Assembly: GCF_000455325.1 (NCBI RefSeq)
Contig: NZ_HG322954.1
Location: forward strand, 98,137-162,136
Origin: Mycolicibacterium septicum DSM 44393
GTDB lineage: Bacteria > Actinomycetota > Actinomycetes > Mycobacteriales > Mycobacteriaceae
DNA: 64,000 nucleotides
Direction: 5' to 3'
Below are positions 32,272 to 40,355 of this stretch, one piece after another. The translations under genes were made by a program, and so were the position numbers. A model generated the notes under the pieces. The model was not told the DNA's origin and ran no database searches. It was given only the letters and a program-made list of their open reading frames with translations. Within the stretch, counting starts at the first letter, position 1; the number at the start of each line of letters is the position of its first letter.

Positions 32272-33380
32272 CCGACACCAGCACTGCGCCGCCGGTCGTC
32301 GGCAAGCTCTCCACCCTGGATCGGTTCCTGCCGGTCTGGATCGGCGCCGCCATGGTCGCCGGCCTGCTGCTGGGCCGCTGGATCCCCGGCTTGAACACCG
32401 CGCTGGAAAGCGTTCAGCTGGACGGTATTTCACTGCCCATCGCCCTGGGCCTGCTGATCATGATGTATCCCGTGCTGGCCAAAGTCCGCTACGACCGCCT
32501 CGACACCGTCACCGGAGACCGCAAACTTCTGCTCTCCTCGCTGGTGTTGAACTGGGTGCTCGGCCCGGCGTTGATGTTCGCGCTGGCCTGGATGCTGCTG
32601 CCCGACCTGCCCGAATACCGCACCGGACTGATCATCGTCGGGCTGGCCCGCTGCATCGCCATGGTCATCATCTGGAACGACCTGGCCTGCGGAGACCGCG
32701 AAGCCGCCGCAGTCCTGGTGGCACTCAACTCGATCTTCCAGGTCATCATGTTCGCGGTGTTGGGCTGGTTCTATCTGTCAGTGCTGCCTGGCTGGCTCGG
32801 CCTGGAACAGACCACCATTTCGACTTCACCGTGGCAGATCGCCAAATCCGTGCTCATCTTCCTCGGCATCCCACTGCTGGCCGGCTACCTCTCTCGCCGG
32901 ATCGGAGAAAAGACGAAAGGCCGCGACTGGTACGAGGCCAAGTTCCTACCCCGGATCGGGCCCTGGGCGCTCTACGGGCTGCTGTTCACCATCGTGATTC
33001 TCTTTGCCCTGCAAGGCGATCAGATCACCAACCGACCCCTGGATGTGGTCCGCATCGCCCTGCCCCTGCTCGCCTACTTCGCGATCATGTGGGGCGGTGG
33101 CTACCTGCTCGGCACCATCTTGGATCTCGGCTACGAGCGCACCACCACCCTGGCGTTCACCGCCGCCGGCAACAACTTCGAACTTGCGATCGCCGTGGCG
33201 ATCGCCACCTACGGCGCCACCTCCGGCCAAGCCCTGGCCGGCGTCGTGGGCCCGCTGATCGAAGTCCCGGTCCTGGTCGCCCTGGTCTATGTCTCGCTGG
33301 CGCTACGCAAACGATTCCACCACCACACCCCCCAACACCTGCCCACCGGCTCGACGACGAGAACGGAACCCACACCATGA
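32268..33380 (+). CDS. acr3: Acr3-type arsenite efflux permease
   Basis: 370 residues with about ten membrane helices. The signature GLARCIAMVIIWNDLACGD holds the essential cysteine of the fourth helix, and TAAGNNFELAIAVA the conserved glutamate late in the protein. Acr3 exports arsenite using the membrane potential. ATGA overlaps join it to arsR2 and to the arsenate reductase gene, a standard ars operon. Confidence 0.92.
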   Translation: MTDTSTAPPVVGKLSTLDRFLPVWIGAAMVAGLLLGRWIPGLNTALESVQLDGISLPIALGLLIMMYPVLAKVRYDRLDTVTGDRKLLLSSLVLNWVLGPALMFALAWMLLPDLPEYRTGLIIVGLARCIAMVIIWNDLACGDREAAAVLVALNSIFQVIMFAVLGWFYLSVLPGWLGLEQTTISTSPWQIAKSVLIFLGIPLLAGYLSRRIGEKTKGRDWYEAKFLPRIGPWALYGLLFTIVILFALQGDQITNRPLDVVRIALPLLAYFAIMWGGGYLLGTILDLGYERTTTLAFTAAGNNFELAIAVAIATYGATSGQALAGVVGPLIEVPVLVALVYVSLALRKRFHHHTPQHLPTGSTTRTEPTP

Positions 33381-34045
33381 CTGACAGCCCCGTCACTCAC
33401 CAACTGCGCGACGACCTCTCGATCGACCAACAGCTCGCCTTGAAGACCGCGGCGACCCGGCTGCACGGCGAGTTCGATGGCACATTCGGCACCGAGACCA
33501 TCGAACGGTTCCTCTGCTCGTCCTACGACCAATTCGCCGGTCGCGCCACCATTCCCAACTTCCTGCCGCTGCTGGCCGAACGGTTCGCCCGCCAACGCCT
33601 GCACGCCCTGGCACGGGTCGAAGGCAAGATCAGCGACGGCAAGCCCACCGTGCTGTTCCTCTGCACACACAACGCCGGCCGCTCGCAGATGGCGCTCGGT
33701 TACTTCACCCATTACGCCGGCGACAACGCGATCGCCTGGTCGGGGGGTTCTGAACCCGGAAACGAGATCAACCCGGCCGCGATCGCTGCCATGGCCGAGG
33801 TCGGTATCGACATCACCAGTGAATACCCCAAACCCTGGACCGACGAAATCGTGGCTGCCGCCGACGTTGTCATCACCATGGGCTGCGGGGACGCCTGCCC
33901 GATCTTCCCCGGAAAACGCTACGAGAATTGGGAACTGCCCGACCCGGCCGGCCAAGGCCTCGACGCTGTGCGCCCAATCCGCGACCAAATCGACCAACGC
34001 ATCCACCAACTGTTGGCCCAGCTGAACGTCGCAGTCACCCCGTGA
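33377..34045 (+). CDS. arsC: Arsenate reductase with N-terminal helical domain
   Basis: 222 residues. Residues 1-85 form a helical extension; from about 90 a low-molecular-weight-phosphatase fold begins with FLCTHNAGRSQMA (C96-x5-R102). Actinobacterial enzymes of this shape reduce arsenate with mycothiol and mycoredoxin; the match here is by layout. ITMGCGDACPIFPGKRYENWELPDPAG near the end is typical. It feeds arsenite to Acr3. Confidence 0.88.
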   Translation: MTDSPVTHQLRDDLSIDQQLALKTAATRLHGEFDGTFGTETIERFLCSSYDQFAGRATIPNFLPLLAERFARQRLHALARVEGKISDGKPTVLFLCTHNAGRSQMALGYFTHYAGDNAIAWSGGSEPGNEINPAAIAAMAEVGIDITSEYPKPWTDEIVAAADVVITMGCGDACPIFPGKRYENWELPDPAGQGLDAVRPIRDQIDQRIHQLLAQLNVAVTP

Positions 34046-34073
34046 CCATCGCACCGCACGAGCATCCGTCGCG

Positions 34074-34577
34074 ATGATCCGCAGTCAACATCAGGTGGCG
34101 CCAATGACCGCCGACCATGCCGATGCCGTCCTGGCGATCTACCAAGCCGGGATCAACACCGCAAACGCCACCTTCGACCTCAATGCTCCGGACTGGGCAA
34201 CCTTCGACACCGAACACCTCCCGGATCACCGCTTCGTCGCCACCGACTCCGACGGACACGTCATGGGATGGGCTGCCGCTGCACCTGTCTCATCACGGTG
34301 CGTGCATGCCGGGGTGATAGAGCTCAGTGTGTATGTCGCCGAGCACGCTCGCGGCCAAGGTATCGGGACACTGCTGCTGCAGTCTCTGATCTCCTCCAGC
34401 GAGAACGCCGGAATCTGGACCCTGCAAAGCCAGGTGTTTCCCGAGAACACCGCCACTCTCGCCCTTCACCACCGGGCCGGATTCCGCGTCGTCGGCGTGC
34501 GCGAGCGCCACGGCCGACACCACGGCCACTGGCGTGACGTCATCCTCCTCGAGCGGCGCAGCCCGCACATCATCTGA
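34074..34577 (+). CDS. GNAT N-acetyltransferase, ArsN-like
   Basis: 167 residues. The acetyl-CoA loop is VYVAEHARGQGIGTLLLQSLI, and the family end GFRVVGVRERHGRHHGHWRDVILLERR matches phosphinothricin-acetyltransferase-like enzymes. Relatives called ArsN lie in ars operons and acetylate organic arsenicals. The position between two arsC genes supports that reading; activity is inferred. Confidence 0.75.
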   Translation: MIRSQHQVAPMTADHADAVLAIYQAGINTANATFDLNAPDWATFDTEHLPDHRFVATDSDGHVMGWAAAAPVSSRCVHAGVIELSVYVAEHARGQGIGTLLLQSLISSSENAGIWTLQSQVFPENTATLALHHRAGFRVVGVRERHGRHHGHWRDVILLERRSPHII

Positions 34578-34603
34578 CCGCCCACAACGAAGGAGAACAC
34601 CCG

Positions 34604-35017
34604 GTGACCAACTCACCCCCAACCGTCCTGTTCGTCTGCGTCAGCAACGCCGGAAAATCAGTGATGGCAGCAGGACTCATGCACCACATCGCAGGAACAG
34701 CCATTCACGTCGCCTCGGCGGGCACCCACGCCAAGACCGCCGTCAACGACCTCTCAGCGCAGGCATTGGCCGAAGTTGGCGTCGACATCAGCGGCCACCA
34801 GCCCGTCCAACTCACCGATCAGATGCTCGACGATGCGGACCTGGTGGTCATCGTCGGCACCCAAGCCGAACTCGGCAACCACCCTGGCACCACCATCCAG
34901 CGATGGGACACCGACGAACCCTCACTCCGCGGCATCGACGGAATCGAACGCATGCGAATTATCCGCGACGACATCAACACCCGCGTCCAGAACCTCGCCG
35001 CCAGTCTCAGCGACTAG
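34604..35017 (+). CDS. arsC: Second arsenate reductase-like phosphatase-fold protein
   Basis: 137 residues from GTG 34604 with AAGGAGAA upstream. The catalytic loop is CVSNAGKSVMA: the cysteine C12 is present, but lysine K18 replaces the loop arginine. Many actinobacterial single-domain members of this group have Lys here, to my memory. The LTDQMLDDADLVVIVG strand is conserved. Either a mycothiol-linked arsenate reductase or a variant; last gene of the ars run. Confidence 0.7.
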   Translation: MTNSPPTVLFVCVSNAGKSVMAAGLMHHIAGTAIHVASAGTHAKTAVNDLSAQALAEVGVDISGHQPVQLTDQMLDDADLVVIVGTQAELGNHPGTTIQRWDTDEPSLRGIDGIERMRIIRDDINTRVQNLAASLSD

Positions 35018-35078
35018 CCATCCAGACAGAGCCGCAGTGACAACTCGCCTCCCGGTGTTTCGCGGGAAGGTGCTCGAC

Positions 35079-36119
35079 TCAGGTGGTGGGGCTTGCGGGG
35101 TAGGCGTGGACCAGTGCGCTCGATAGTTTCGGAATGGCGTGGGTGAGGGCGTGTTCGGCGTCGTGGGCGATCTGATGGGCGTTGGTGAGGCTGGTGGACG
35201 GGTCGATGTCCAGTTCGGCGTCGGCGTGGATGCGGTGTCCGATCCAGCGCATTTTGACGCTGCGCACAGCGGTGACACCGGGTTCGGCGGCCAGCGTGGT
35301 CTCTGCGGCGGCGACGAGTGCGGGGTCGATGGCATCCAGTAGGCGTCGGAACACGTCGCGTGCGGCAGTGCGCAGTACCGCCAAGATCGCCACGGTGATG
35401 AGCACGCCGATGATGGGGTCGGCCAGCGGGAAGCCTAGGGCGACGCCGCCGGCGCCGAGCAGCACGGCCAGGGAGGTGAAGCCATCGGTACGGGCGTGCA
35501 GCCCGTCGGCGATCAGGGCGGCCGACCCGATTTGGCGTCCGACGCGGATGCGGTAGACCGCGACGAGTTCGTTGCCGATGAAGCCGACCAGCCCGGCCAC
35601 GGCGACCCATCCGAGGTGTTGGATCGGAACCGGGTTGATCAGCCGGCGAACGGATTCGATGCCGGCGATGATGGCCGAGAGAGTGATCATCGCGACCACG
35701 AAGAGTCCGGCCAGGTCTTCGGCGCGGCCGTAGCCGTAGGTGTAGCGGCGGGTGGCGGCCTTGGTGCCCAGCGCGAAAGCGATCCACAGCGGGATGGCGG
35801 TCAGGGCGTCGGAGAAGTTGTGGATGGTGTCGGCCAGCAAGGCTACCGACCCGGAGATCACGACGATTACCAGCTGCGCGATGGAGGTCGCTGCGAGCGC
35901 GAGGAGGCTAATCTTGACTGCGCGGATGCCCGCGGCACTGGATTCCAGGGCCCCGTCGATGCTGTCGGAGGCGTCATGGCTGTGCGGGGCGAAGATCTCC
36001 TTGATCGCTGCGCGCAGGCCTTTGGGGTGATCGTGGCCGTGATCTAAGCCGTGGTCGTGACCGGCGTGTTCACCGTGGTCATGTCCGACAGCCGCGGCGG
36101 GTCGGGCCTTGTGCATCAT
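35079..36119 (-). CDS. Cation diffusion facilitator (zinc/cadmium type)
   Basis: 346 residues. A His/Asp-rich N-terminus (HDHGEHAGHDHG...) precedes six membrane helices; the metal site residues HNFSD and HARTD sit in helices 2 and 5. The cytoplasmic end domain (VRSVKMRWIGHRIHADAELDID) is typical. It exports divalent metals by proton antiport. ATG 36119 overlaps the ArsR-type regulator stop (ATGA), so the two form one operon. Confidence 0.9.
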   Translation of the reverse strand: MMHKARPAAAVGHDHGEHAGHDHGLDHGHDHPKGLRAAIKEIFAPHSHDASDSIDGALESSAAGIRAVKISLLALAATSIAQLVIVVISGSVALLADTIHNFSDALTAIPLWIAFALGTKAATRRYTYGYGRAEDLAGLFVVAMITLSAIIAGIESVRRLINPVPIQHLGWVAVAGLVGFIGNELVAVYRIRVGRQIGSAALIADGLHARTDGFTSLAVLLGAGGVALGFPLADPIIGVLITVAILAVLRTAARDVFRRLLDAIDPALVAAAETTLAAEPGVTAVRSVKMRWIGHRIHADAELDIDPSTSLTNAHQIAHDAEHALTHAIPKLSSALVHAYPASPTT

Positions 36120-36535
36120 GTGCGGCGTCCCTTCGATCGGATCGGCGTGGGGTCGACGGTGGCGGGATGCAGGGTGGCCAGGTCGGCGGCGTCGCGGTGA
36201 TGGCCCGGCACATCTGGTCCGGCGTGTTCGGCGTTGAACACCGCGTCGGTGACAAGTTGACCGATGTGGTCGTTGTCGAGGCTGTAGAAGATCGTGGTGC
36301 CCTCGCGGCGGGTCCGCACCAGCCGCGCCATCCGCAGCTTCGCCAAATGCTGAGATACCGACGGCGCTGGTTTGCCGATATGGGTCGCCAGGTCGTTGAC
36401 CGACATCTCGCGGCTCACCAGCGCCCACAGCACCTGAACTCGAGTGGCATCGGCCAACATCCGGAACACCTCGACCACCAGATCGACCTGGTCGTCGGGC
36501 AGCCGACGACTACAAGCCCCTTTATCTGCATTCAT
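36116..36535 (-). CDS. ArsR/SmtB-family divalent metal sensor
   Basis: 139 residues from ATG 36535. VFRMLADATRVQVLWALVSREMSVNDLATHIGKPAPSVSQHLAKL is the winged helix; the C-terminal tail HAGPDVPGHHRDAADLATLH offers His ligands for zinc, nickel or cobalt, as in NmtR/KmtR types. A perfect palindrome covers its start, so it probably represses itself and the facilitator gene until metal binds. Confidence 0.85.
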   Translation of the reverse strand: MNADKGACSRRLPDDQVDLVVEVFRMLADATRVQVLWALVSREMSVNDLATHIGKPAPSVSQHLAKLRMARLVRTRREGTTIFYSLDNDHIGQLVTDAVFNAEHAGPDVPGHHRDAADLATLHPATVDPTPIRSKGRRT

Positions 36536-36545
36536 GCGCAGATAA
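36522..36545. promoter_or_regulatory. Metal-sensor operator palindrome
   Basis: TTATCTGC (36522-36529) and GCAGATAA (36538-36545) are exact reverse complements with an 8-base spacer and lie across the start codon of the sensor gene (36533-36535). Confidence 0.6.
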
Positions 36546-37401
36546 TAGTAGGAGTATGGAGCGAGTGTAAAACGTTGATCAGGTGGTGGCCCGGGCCACG
36601 CGGGCGTGGGCCAGGCGCGATCACTGCGCCCCGTCATTCAAGCGTCGCTGATTCAGGCTGATCACCCGGCGGTCACTCATCGCGACGGCTCCATCCAGAT
36701 TGTCTGCAAAGCAGCGTGTTTCGGCGATGCGGCGGGCCTCCACGGCGACCCCTCGACCACCCACGCCATGAAATCATTTGCCCGCTTCAACCGATCGGCG
36801 TCGCGAGTGTTCCAGGGGTTTGAGGCCGAATCCGATTCATCGAGATAGCCGGTTTGCGCGCGATAACGCCGCAGTGGCGTTGGAGGACGAGCCGAGTTTG
36901 GCTAGTTCGACGGTTGGCCATGTCAGCGTTAATGGGCCCCGGCCGACACGACGGGGGCAGCTTGATGCCCCGCTTACCCCATCGACCCCTAGACCAACAC
37001 TCAGCAAACTAGTTTCCGGGTAGGCGCCCAAAGGAGCGGCAGCCATCCAATACGACAAGCTGCTTAGGAAGCCTTATCGCCGACGGCCGCTTTCAGCACG
37101 ACGAATACGGCGGAATCGAATATGGAGGGTTACCAGTCGCGGCCGATTGCACTGTCGTGCAACCCGTTACACGAGGCGATAACGCCTTGACTCCAAAACC
37201 GGGATGCACACCTCGCACCAGAGACCGCACCAACGATCGGCTGCGTCGCGTCCAACGTGTCGTCGGCGTGCGCTCGGCCACCGAGCCTCGATACCGTGTG
37301 CAGTCGGCACGCTCAGTCATCCTTGGCCCTTACGTCACGGTGACGTTTCTCGGCGATCGCGCTGTCGCACAGTGGAGTCAATGTGGATCTCTCGAGGGGC
37401 G
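36546..37401. other. No gene seen (856 bases)
   Basis: Short frames exist but none has a ribosome site, family match or steady codon bias. This may be a decayed segment between the metal-resistance cargo and the VapBC pair. No repeats or hairpin stood out. Confidence 0.45.
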
Positions 37402-37797
37402 TCAGTCCGGGGAGGCCGTTGCCATGCCCAGGTCGGCTGCGGCAGACAGCATGCGGAGATCGTAGGTCACCACCGCACGCAACGCGGTGCCGGCGCGCTG
37501 CGCCGCGGCCAAATGTATAGCGTCGAGGCTGCGCAGGCCCGACGGCAGGATCGTGCCCGCGTCATCGAGGAGTCGACGCGTCAGATTCACGGAGTCGATC
37601 CCGTCCAGAAGCTGTCGGGCGTCCGCAATGGCCCGGGCGCCGTTGCGTGCCACCGCGCGGATCAGTTCAGTACGCGCTAGAGCCGCCGTGAACAGGCCGT
37701 CGCCGGGCAGCGCACCCAGGTGGCGCTTCAGTGCCGATGATTCAGGCTCGGCGACAACAAGTTTGACCAATGCCGAGGTATCCAGGTACGTGCGCAC
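37402..37797 (-). CDS. VapC-type PIN-domain toxin
   Basis: 131 residues. The PIN acids are present: YLDTSALVKL (D6), RTELIRA (E44), SLDAIHLA (D94) and TYDLRM near the end. PIN toxins cut RNA. It begins 2 bases after the antitoxin stop on the same strand. Confidence 0.88.
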   Translation of the reverse strand: MRTYLDTSALVKLVVAEPESSALKRHLGALPGDGLFTAALARTELIRAVARNGARAIADARQLLDGIDSVNLTRRLLDDAGTILPSGLRSLDAIHLAAAQRAGTALRAVVTYDLRMLSAAADLGMATASPD

Positions 37798-37799
37798 GG

Positions 37800-38066
37800 T
37801 CAGCGCTCATCGCTTCGCAGGCTCTCGAGGGCGGCCGACGCGCTGACCGGATACACCGCGGGTTGAAGGTCGTCGACGTTCAACGGTCGACTGGCTGTGG
37901 CGACTTCGCCGACGTTGACGAGGTCTTCCCATTCATCGCCGGCGATGGGCACCAGACGCGCGACAGGTTGGCCCCGGTCGGTGATCTCGATCGTCTCCCC
38001 CCCGACTACTTCTGCGAGGTATCTGCTGGCGTGTTGCCGCAGTTCCCGAACGCCGATCACCCTCAT
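37800..38066 (-). CDS. VapB/Phd-type antitoxin
   Basis: 88 residues. MRVIGVRELRQHASRYLAEVVGGETIEITDRGQPVARLVPI is the AbrB/Phd-like N-terminus; the rest would wrap the toxin. Its start codon lies in a 23-base palindrome, so it is probably leaderless and self-repressed. Confidence 0.85.
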   Translation of the reverse strand: MRVIGVRELRQHASRYLAEVVGGETIEITDRGQPVARLVPIAGDEWEDLVNVGEVATASRPLNVDDLQPAVYPVSASAALESLRSDER

Positions 38067-38086
38067 GTGCTACACAGTAGCACATG
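38064..38086. promoter_or_regulatory. VapBC operator palindrome over start codon
   Basis: CATGTGCTAC (38064-38073) and GTAGCACATG (38077-38086) are perfect complements around ACA. The first CAT is the antitoxin start codon read on the minus strand, so the operator covers the translation start. Confidence 0.6.
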
Positions 38087-38499
38087 TCCGCGCCGTCACA
38101 TTCCCTCCGGTGCGCCAAGGCCCTTCCGATGACCTATTCGCGAATGGTGCGGTGCCGGGTGCGTCGCCGTCTGGTGGCTTGGCCGCTGGGTTGGGCCACG
38201 AGTACGAGATCCGAACCTGCCACCCCGAATCGCCACTCCCCCAGCGCTCGTCGTCCGATCAGCATTCCGTGGATAATTGTCGTTATCCATGAAATTACTC
38301 TGCATATTGCATTAGATGAATCGGTGCCCTCCGTCTCGGGTTAGTCAGCTAGGTGACGCACGCCGTGGGTGAAATTGCCACTGAGCAGCAGCGTCGTCGG
38401 CCTCGTGGCATCACACCACAGGTGTGGGTGCCGTCGTCCGCCGAAGGCCGATAATTAGGTGGCGCGAATGGCTGGCGCTGACCTGCAGCGATATGGTAT
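38087..38499. other. Intergenic with A/T palindrome, no gene
   Basis: No convincing frame in about 410 bases. It holds TGGATAA-TTGTCG-TTATCCA (perfect 7-bp arms, 38273-38292 approx.) and, near 38444-38456, AAGGCCGATAATT, shared with 27166-27178 near the other recombinase copy. Confidence 0.4.
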
Positions 38500-38526
38500 T
38501 GATTCATTGGCTGATTCAATGAATCA
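38500..38526. repeat. Perfect 10-bp palindrome before recombinase remnant
   Basis: TGATTCATTG (38500-38509) and CAATGAATCA (38517-38526) are exact complements with a 7-base spacer. It corresponds to the imperfect palindrome at 27410-27439 and keeps the same distance (about 25 bases) to the TTG start. Confidence 0.55.
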
Positions 38527-38551
38527 TCAGACGAGACCGTTGGAGGCAAGT

Positions 38552-38944
38552 TTGCTCGTCGACAAGAGTGGCCGTTTCTACGTCGTCGACTCCGTTCCAC
38601 TGCTCCACCCCGAGGCGCACACTGTTCAGGAGATGCTCGACGGTTGGCGAAATCAGCAGTTGTGCCGCAACCTCGCGCACGACACCATCGACCAGCGGAT
38701 CCGGCTTGTCGAGCGATTCCTTGCCTATAGCAACGAGTTTCCGTGGACGTGGACCGCGGCGATGGTGGAGGAGTTCTTCAGCGACCTGCGCGCGATATCG
38801 CGCCGCCGCCAGTCGACGATCCGCGGCTATGAGCGGAAGGCCGCGCGACTGGAGGTCGGTGACGTCTCCGACCAGGAGTTCGTTGAATACTTGAAGGACC
38901 GGGCCGACTTCTACGGCGTCGGGGAACGCCTCAAGTTCATTTGA
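38552..38944 (+). pseudogene. Truncated second copy of trio recombinase
   Basis: From TTG 38552 (TTGGAGG upstream) about 95 residues match the recombinase at 27463 (LVDKSGRFYVVDSVPLLHPEAHTVQEMLDGWRNQQLCRNL...), then the similarity stops near 38840 and an unrelated tail runs to 38944. The catalytic domain is absent. The copy is diverged, not a recent duplication, so it probably comes from another element of the same kind. Confidence 0.8.
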
Positions 38945-39110
38945 GAGCGGCCTTCAACTCATAGTTTCGAAGCTTTTCGCCCAGGTCGAAGTGGTTTGTG
39001 TCTAGGTCCTGGCGAGTAGGAACCTGTCGTTGGGCGTCGAGTGGGTCACGGGGCTGGCCGTACATCAGGTAGAACTCGGTCATCTGGTCGCGATATCGCC
39101 ACGCCAGGAC
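38937..39110 (-). pseudogene. Possible C-terminal gene fragment
   Basis: A minus-strand frame ends YLMYGQPRDPLDAQRQVPTRQDLDTNHFDLGEKLRNYELKAALK, which looks protein-like but has no start of its own and abuts the IS21 fragment. Likely the tail of a gene cut by the insertion. No family recognised. Confidence 0.25.
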
Positions 39111-39522
39111 CGGCCTGATTCCCGACAACGCGCTCGCGGCGGACCGGGCGGCGATGGTCGCACTGCCACCGGTGGCGCCGACGACCGGGACGACGATCAC
39201 GACGCGGTTGGGTCGCGACTACTACGTCAGCGCCGGCGGCAACGCGTACTCGGTGCATCCGGAGGCGATCGGACGGATGATCACCGTCACCACCGCCCTG
39301 GATCGGATCACCGCCCACTGCGGTGATCGAGTGGTCGCCGATCACGAAAGACTCTGGGGCAGAGCCGGACTGGTCACCGATCCGGATCACCTCGCCGCCG
39401 CGGCCGTCCTGCGGGAGCAGTTCCGAGCCCGCCCCGCCGCAGGATCACATCTGGCGGTGGACGTCGAGATCGCCGACCTGAGTGCCTACGACGCGCGGTT
39501 CGGGACCGGGGAGGTCGCCTGA
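39100..39522 (+). pseudogene. IS21-family IstA transposase, 3' fragment
   Basis: The frame gives DRAAMVALPPVAPTTGTTITTRLGRDYYVSAGGNAYSVHPEAIGR and the remainder of the IstA C-terminal domain. The catalytic DDE core upstream is missing, so the element cannot move itself. The stop overlaps the IstB start (TGATG), the usual IS21 order. Confidence 0.75.
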
Positions 39523-40338
39523 TGCCCGCCAAGCGAGCCGCCTCGGCGCCCGGTGACGCCGACAAGCTGATCGCCCATCAGGCCCGACTGCTCAAGGCCC
39601 CGCGCATCGCCGAGCACTACGGTCGGCTGGCCGATACAGGGCCGAGCCGCCGGCTGGTCGCTGGAGGACTACCTCGGCGCCGTGCTGACGGTGGAGTCGA
39701 ATGCCCGCGCGGAATCCGGAGCACAGCAACGGATTCGGTACGCCGGGTTCCCGGCGATCAAGACGACCACCGACTTCGACTTCACCGCCCAACCCGCCGT
39801 CGACCGCGCTCAGATCGCCCGGCTGGAAGCCGGCGGCTGGCTCGCCGAAGCCCGCAACATCGTCCTACTGGGCCCACCGGGCACCGGCAAGACCCATCTG
39901 GCCACCGCGCTGGCGATCGCGGCCGCCCACGCCGGGCACCGCGTCGCGTTCGCCCCGGCCACCGGCTGGATCACCCGCCTGGCCGAAGCGCACCGCACCA
40001 ACCGCCTCGGAGCCGAACTGCGCAAGATCAGCCGCTACGGGCTCATCGTCATCGACGAAGTCGGCTACATCCCGTCCGACACCGAAGCGGCCAACCTGTT
40101 CTTCCAGCTCGTCTCCACCCGATACGAGAAGTCCTCGATCGTGCTGACCTCCAACCTGCCGTTCTCCCGCTGGGGACAGGTCTTCGGCGAAGCCACCATC
40201 GCCTCGGCGATGATCGACCGGATCGTGCACCACGCCGACGTCATCGCCCTCAAGGGCGCCAGTTACCGCATCAAACACACCGCGATCGAGTCGCTGCCCT
40301 CCGTGGAAGCCGATCGTCAGGCAGACTCAACCCCGTAA
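39522..40338 (+). pseudogene. IS21-family IstB helper ATPase, frameshifted
   Basis: The first frame gives IAHQARLLKAPRIAEHYGRLAD; an extra G near 39640 shifts the reading so that the rest, from SLEDYLGAVLTVESNARAES, is in another frame. Walker A GPPGTGKTHLA, Walker B VIDEVGYIP and the SNLPFSRWGQVF sensor are intact there. Inactive as read, unless the base is a sequencing error. Confidence 0.8.
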
Positions 40339-40355
40339 ACCTGCTCACTTTTCAA

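Noticed and set aside
36606..37465. Short frames between the metal sensor and VapC as genes
   Set aside because: No ribosome site, family match or codon bias; they look like chance frames.
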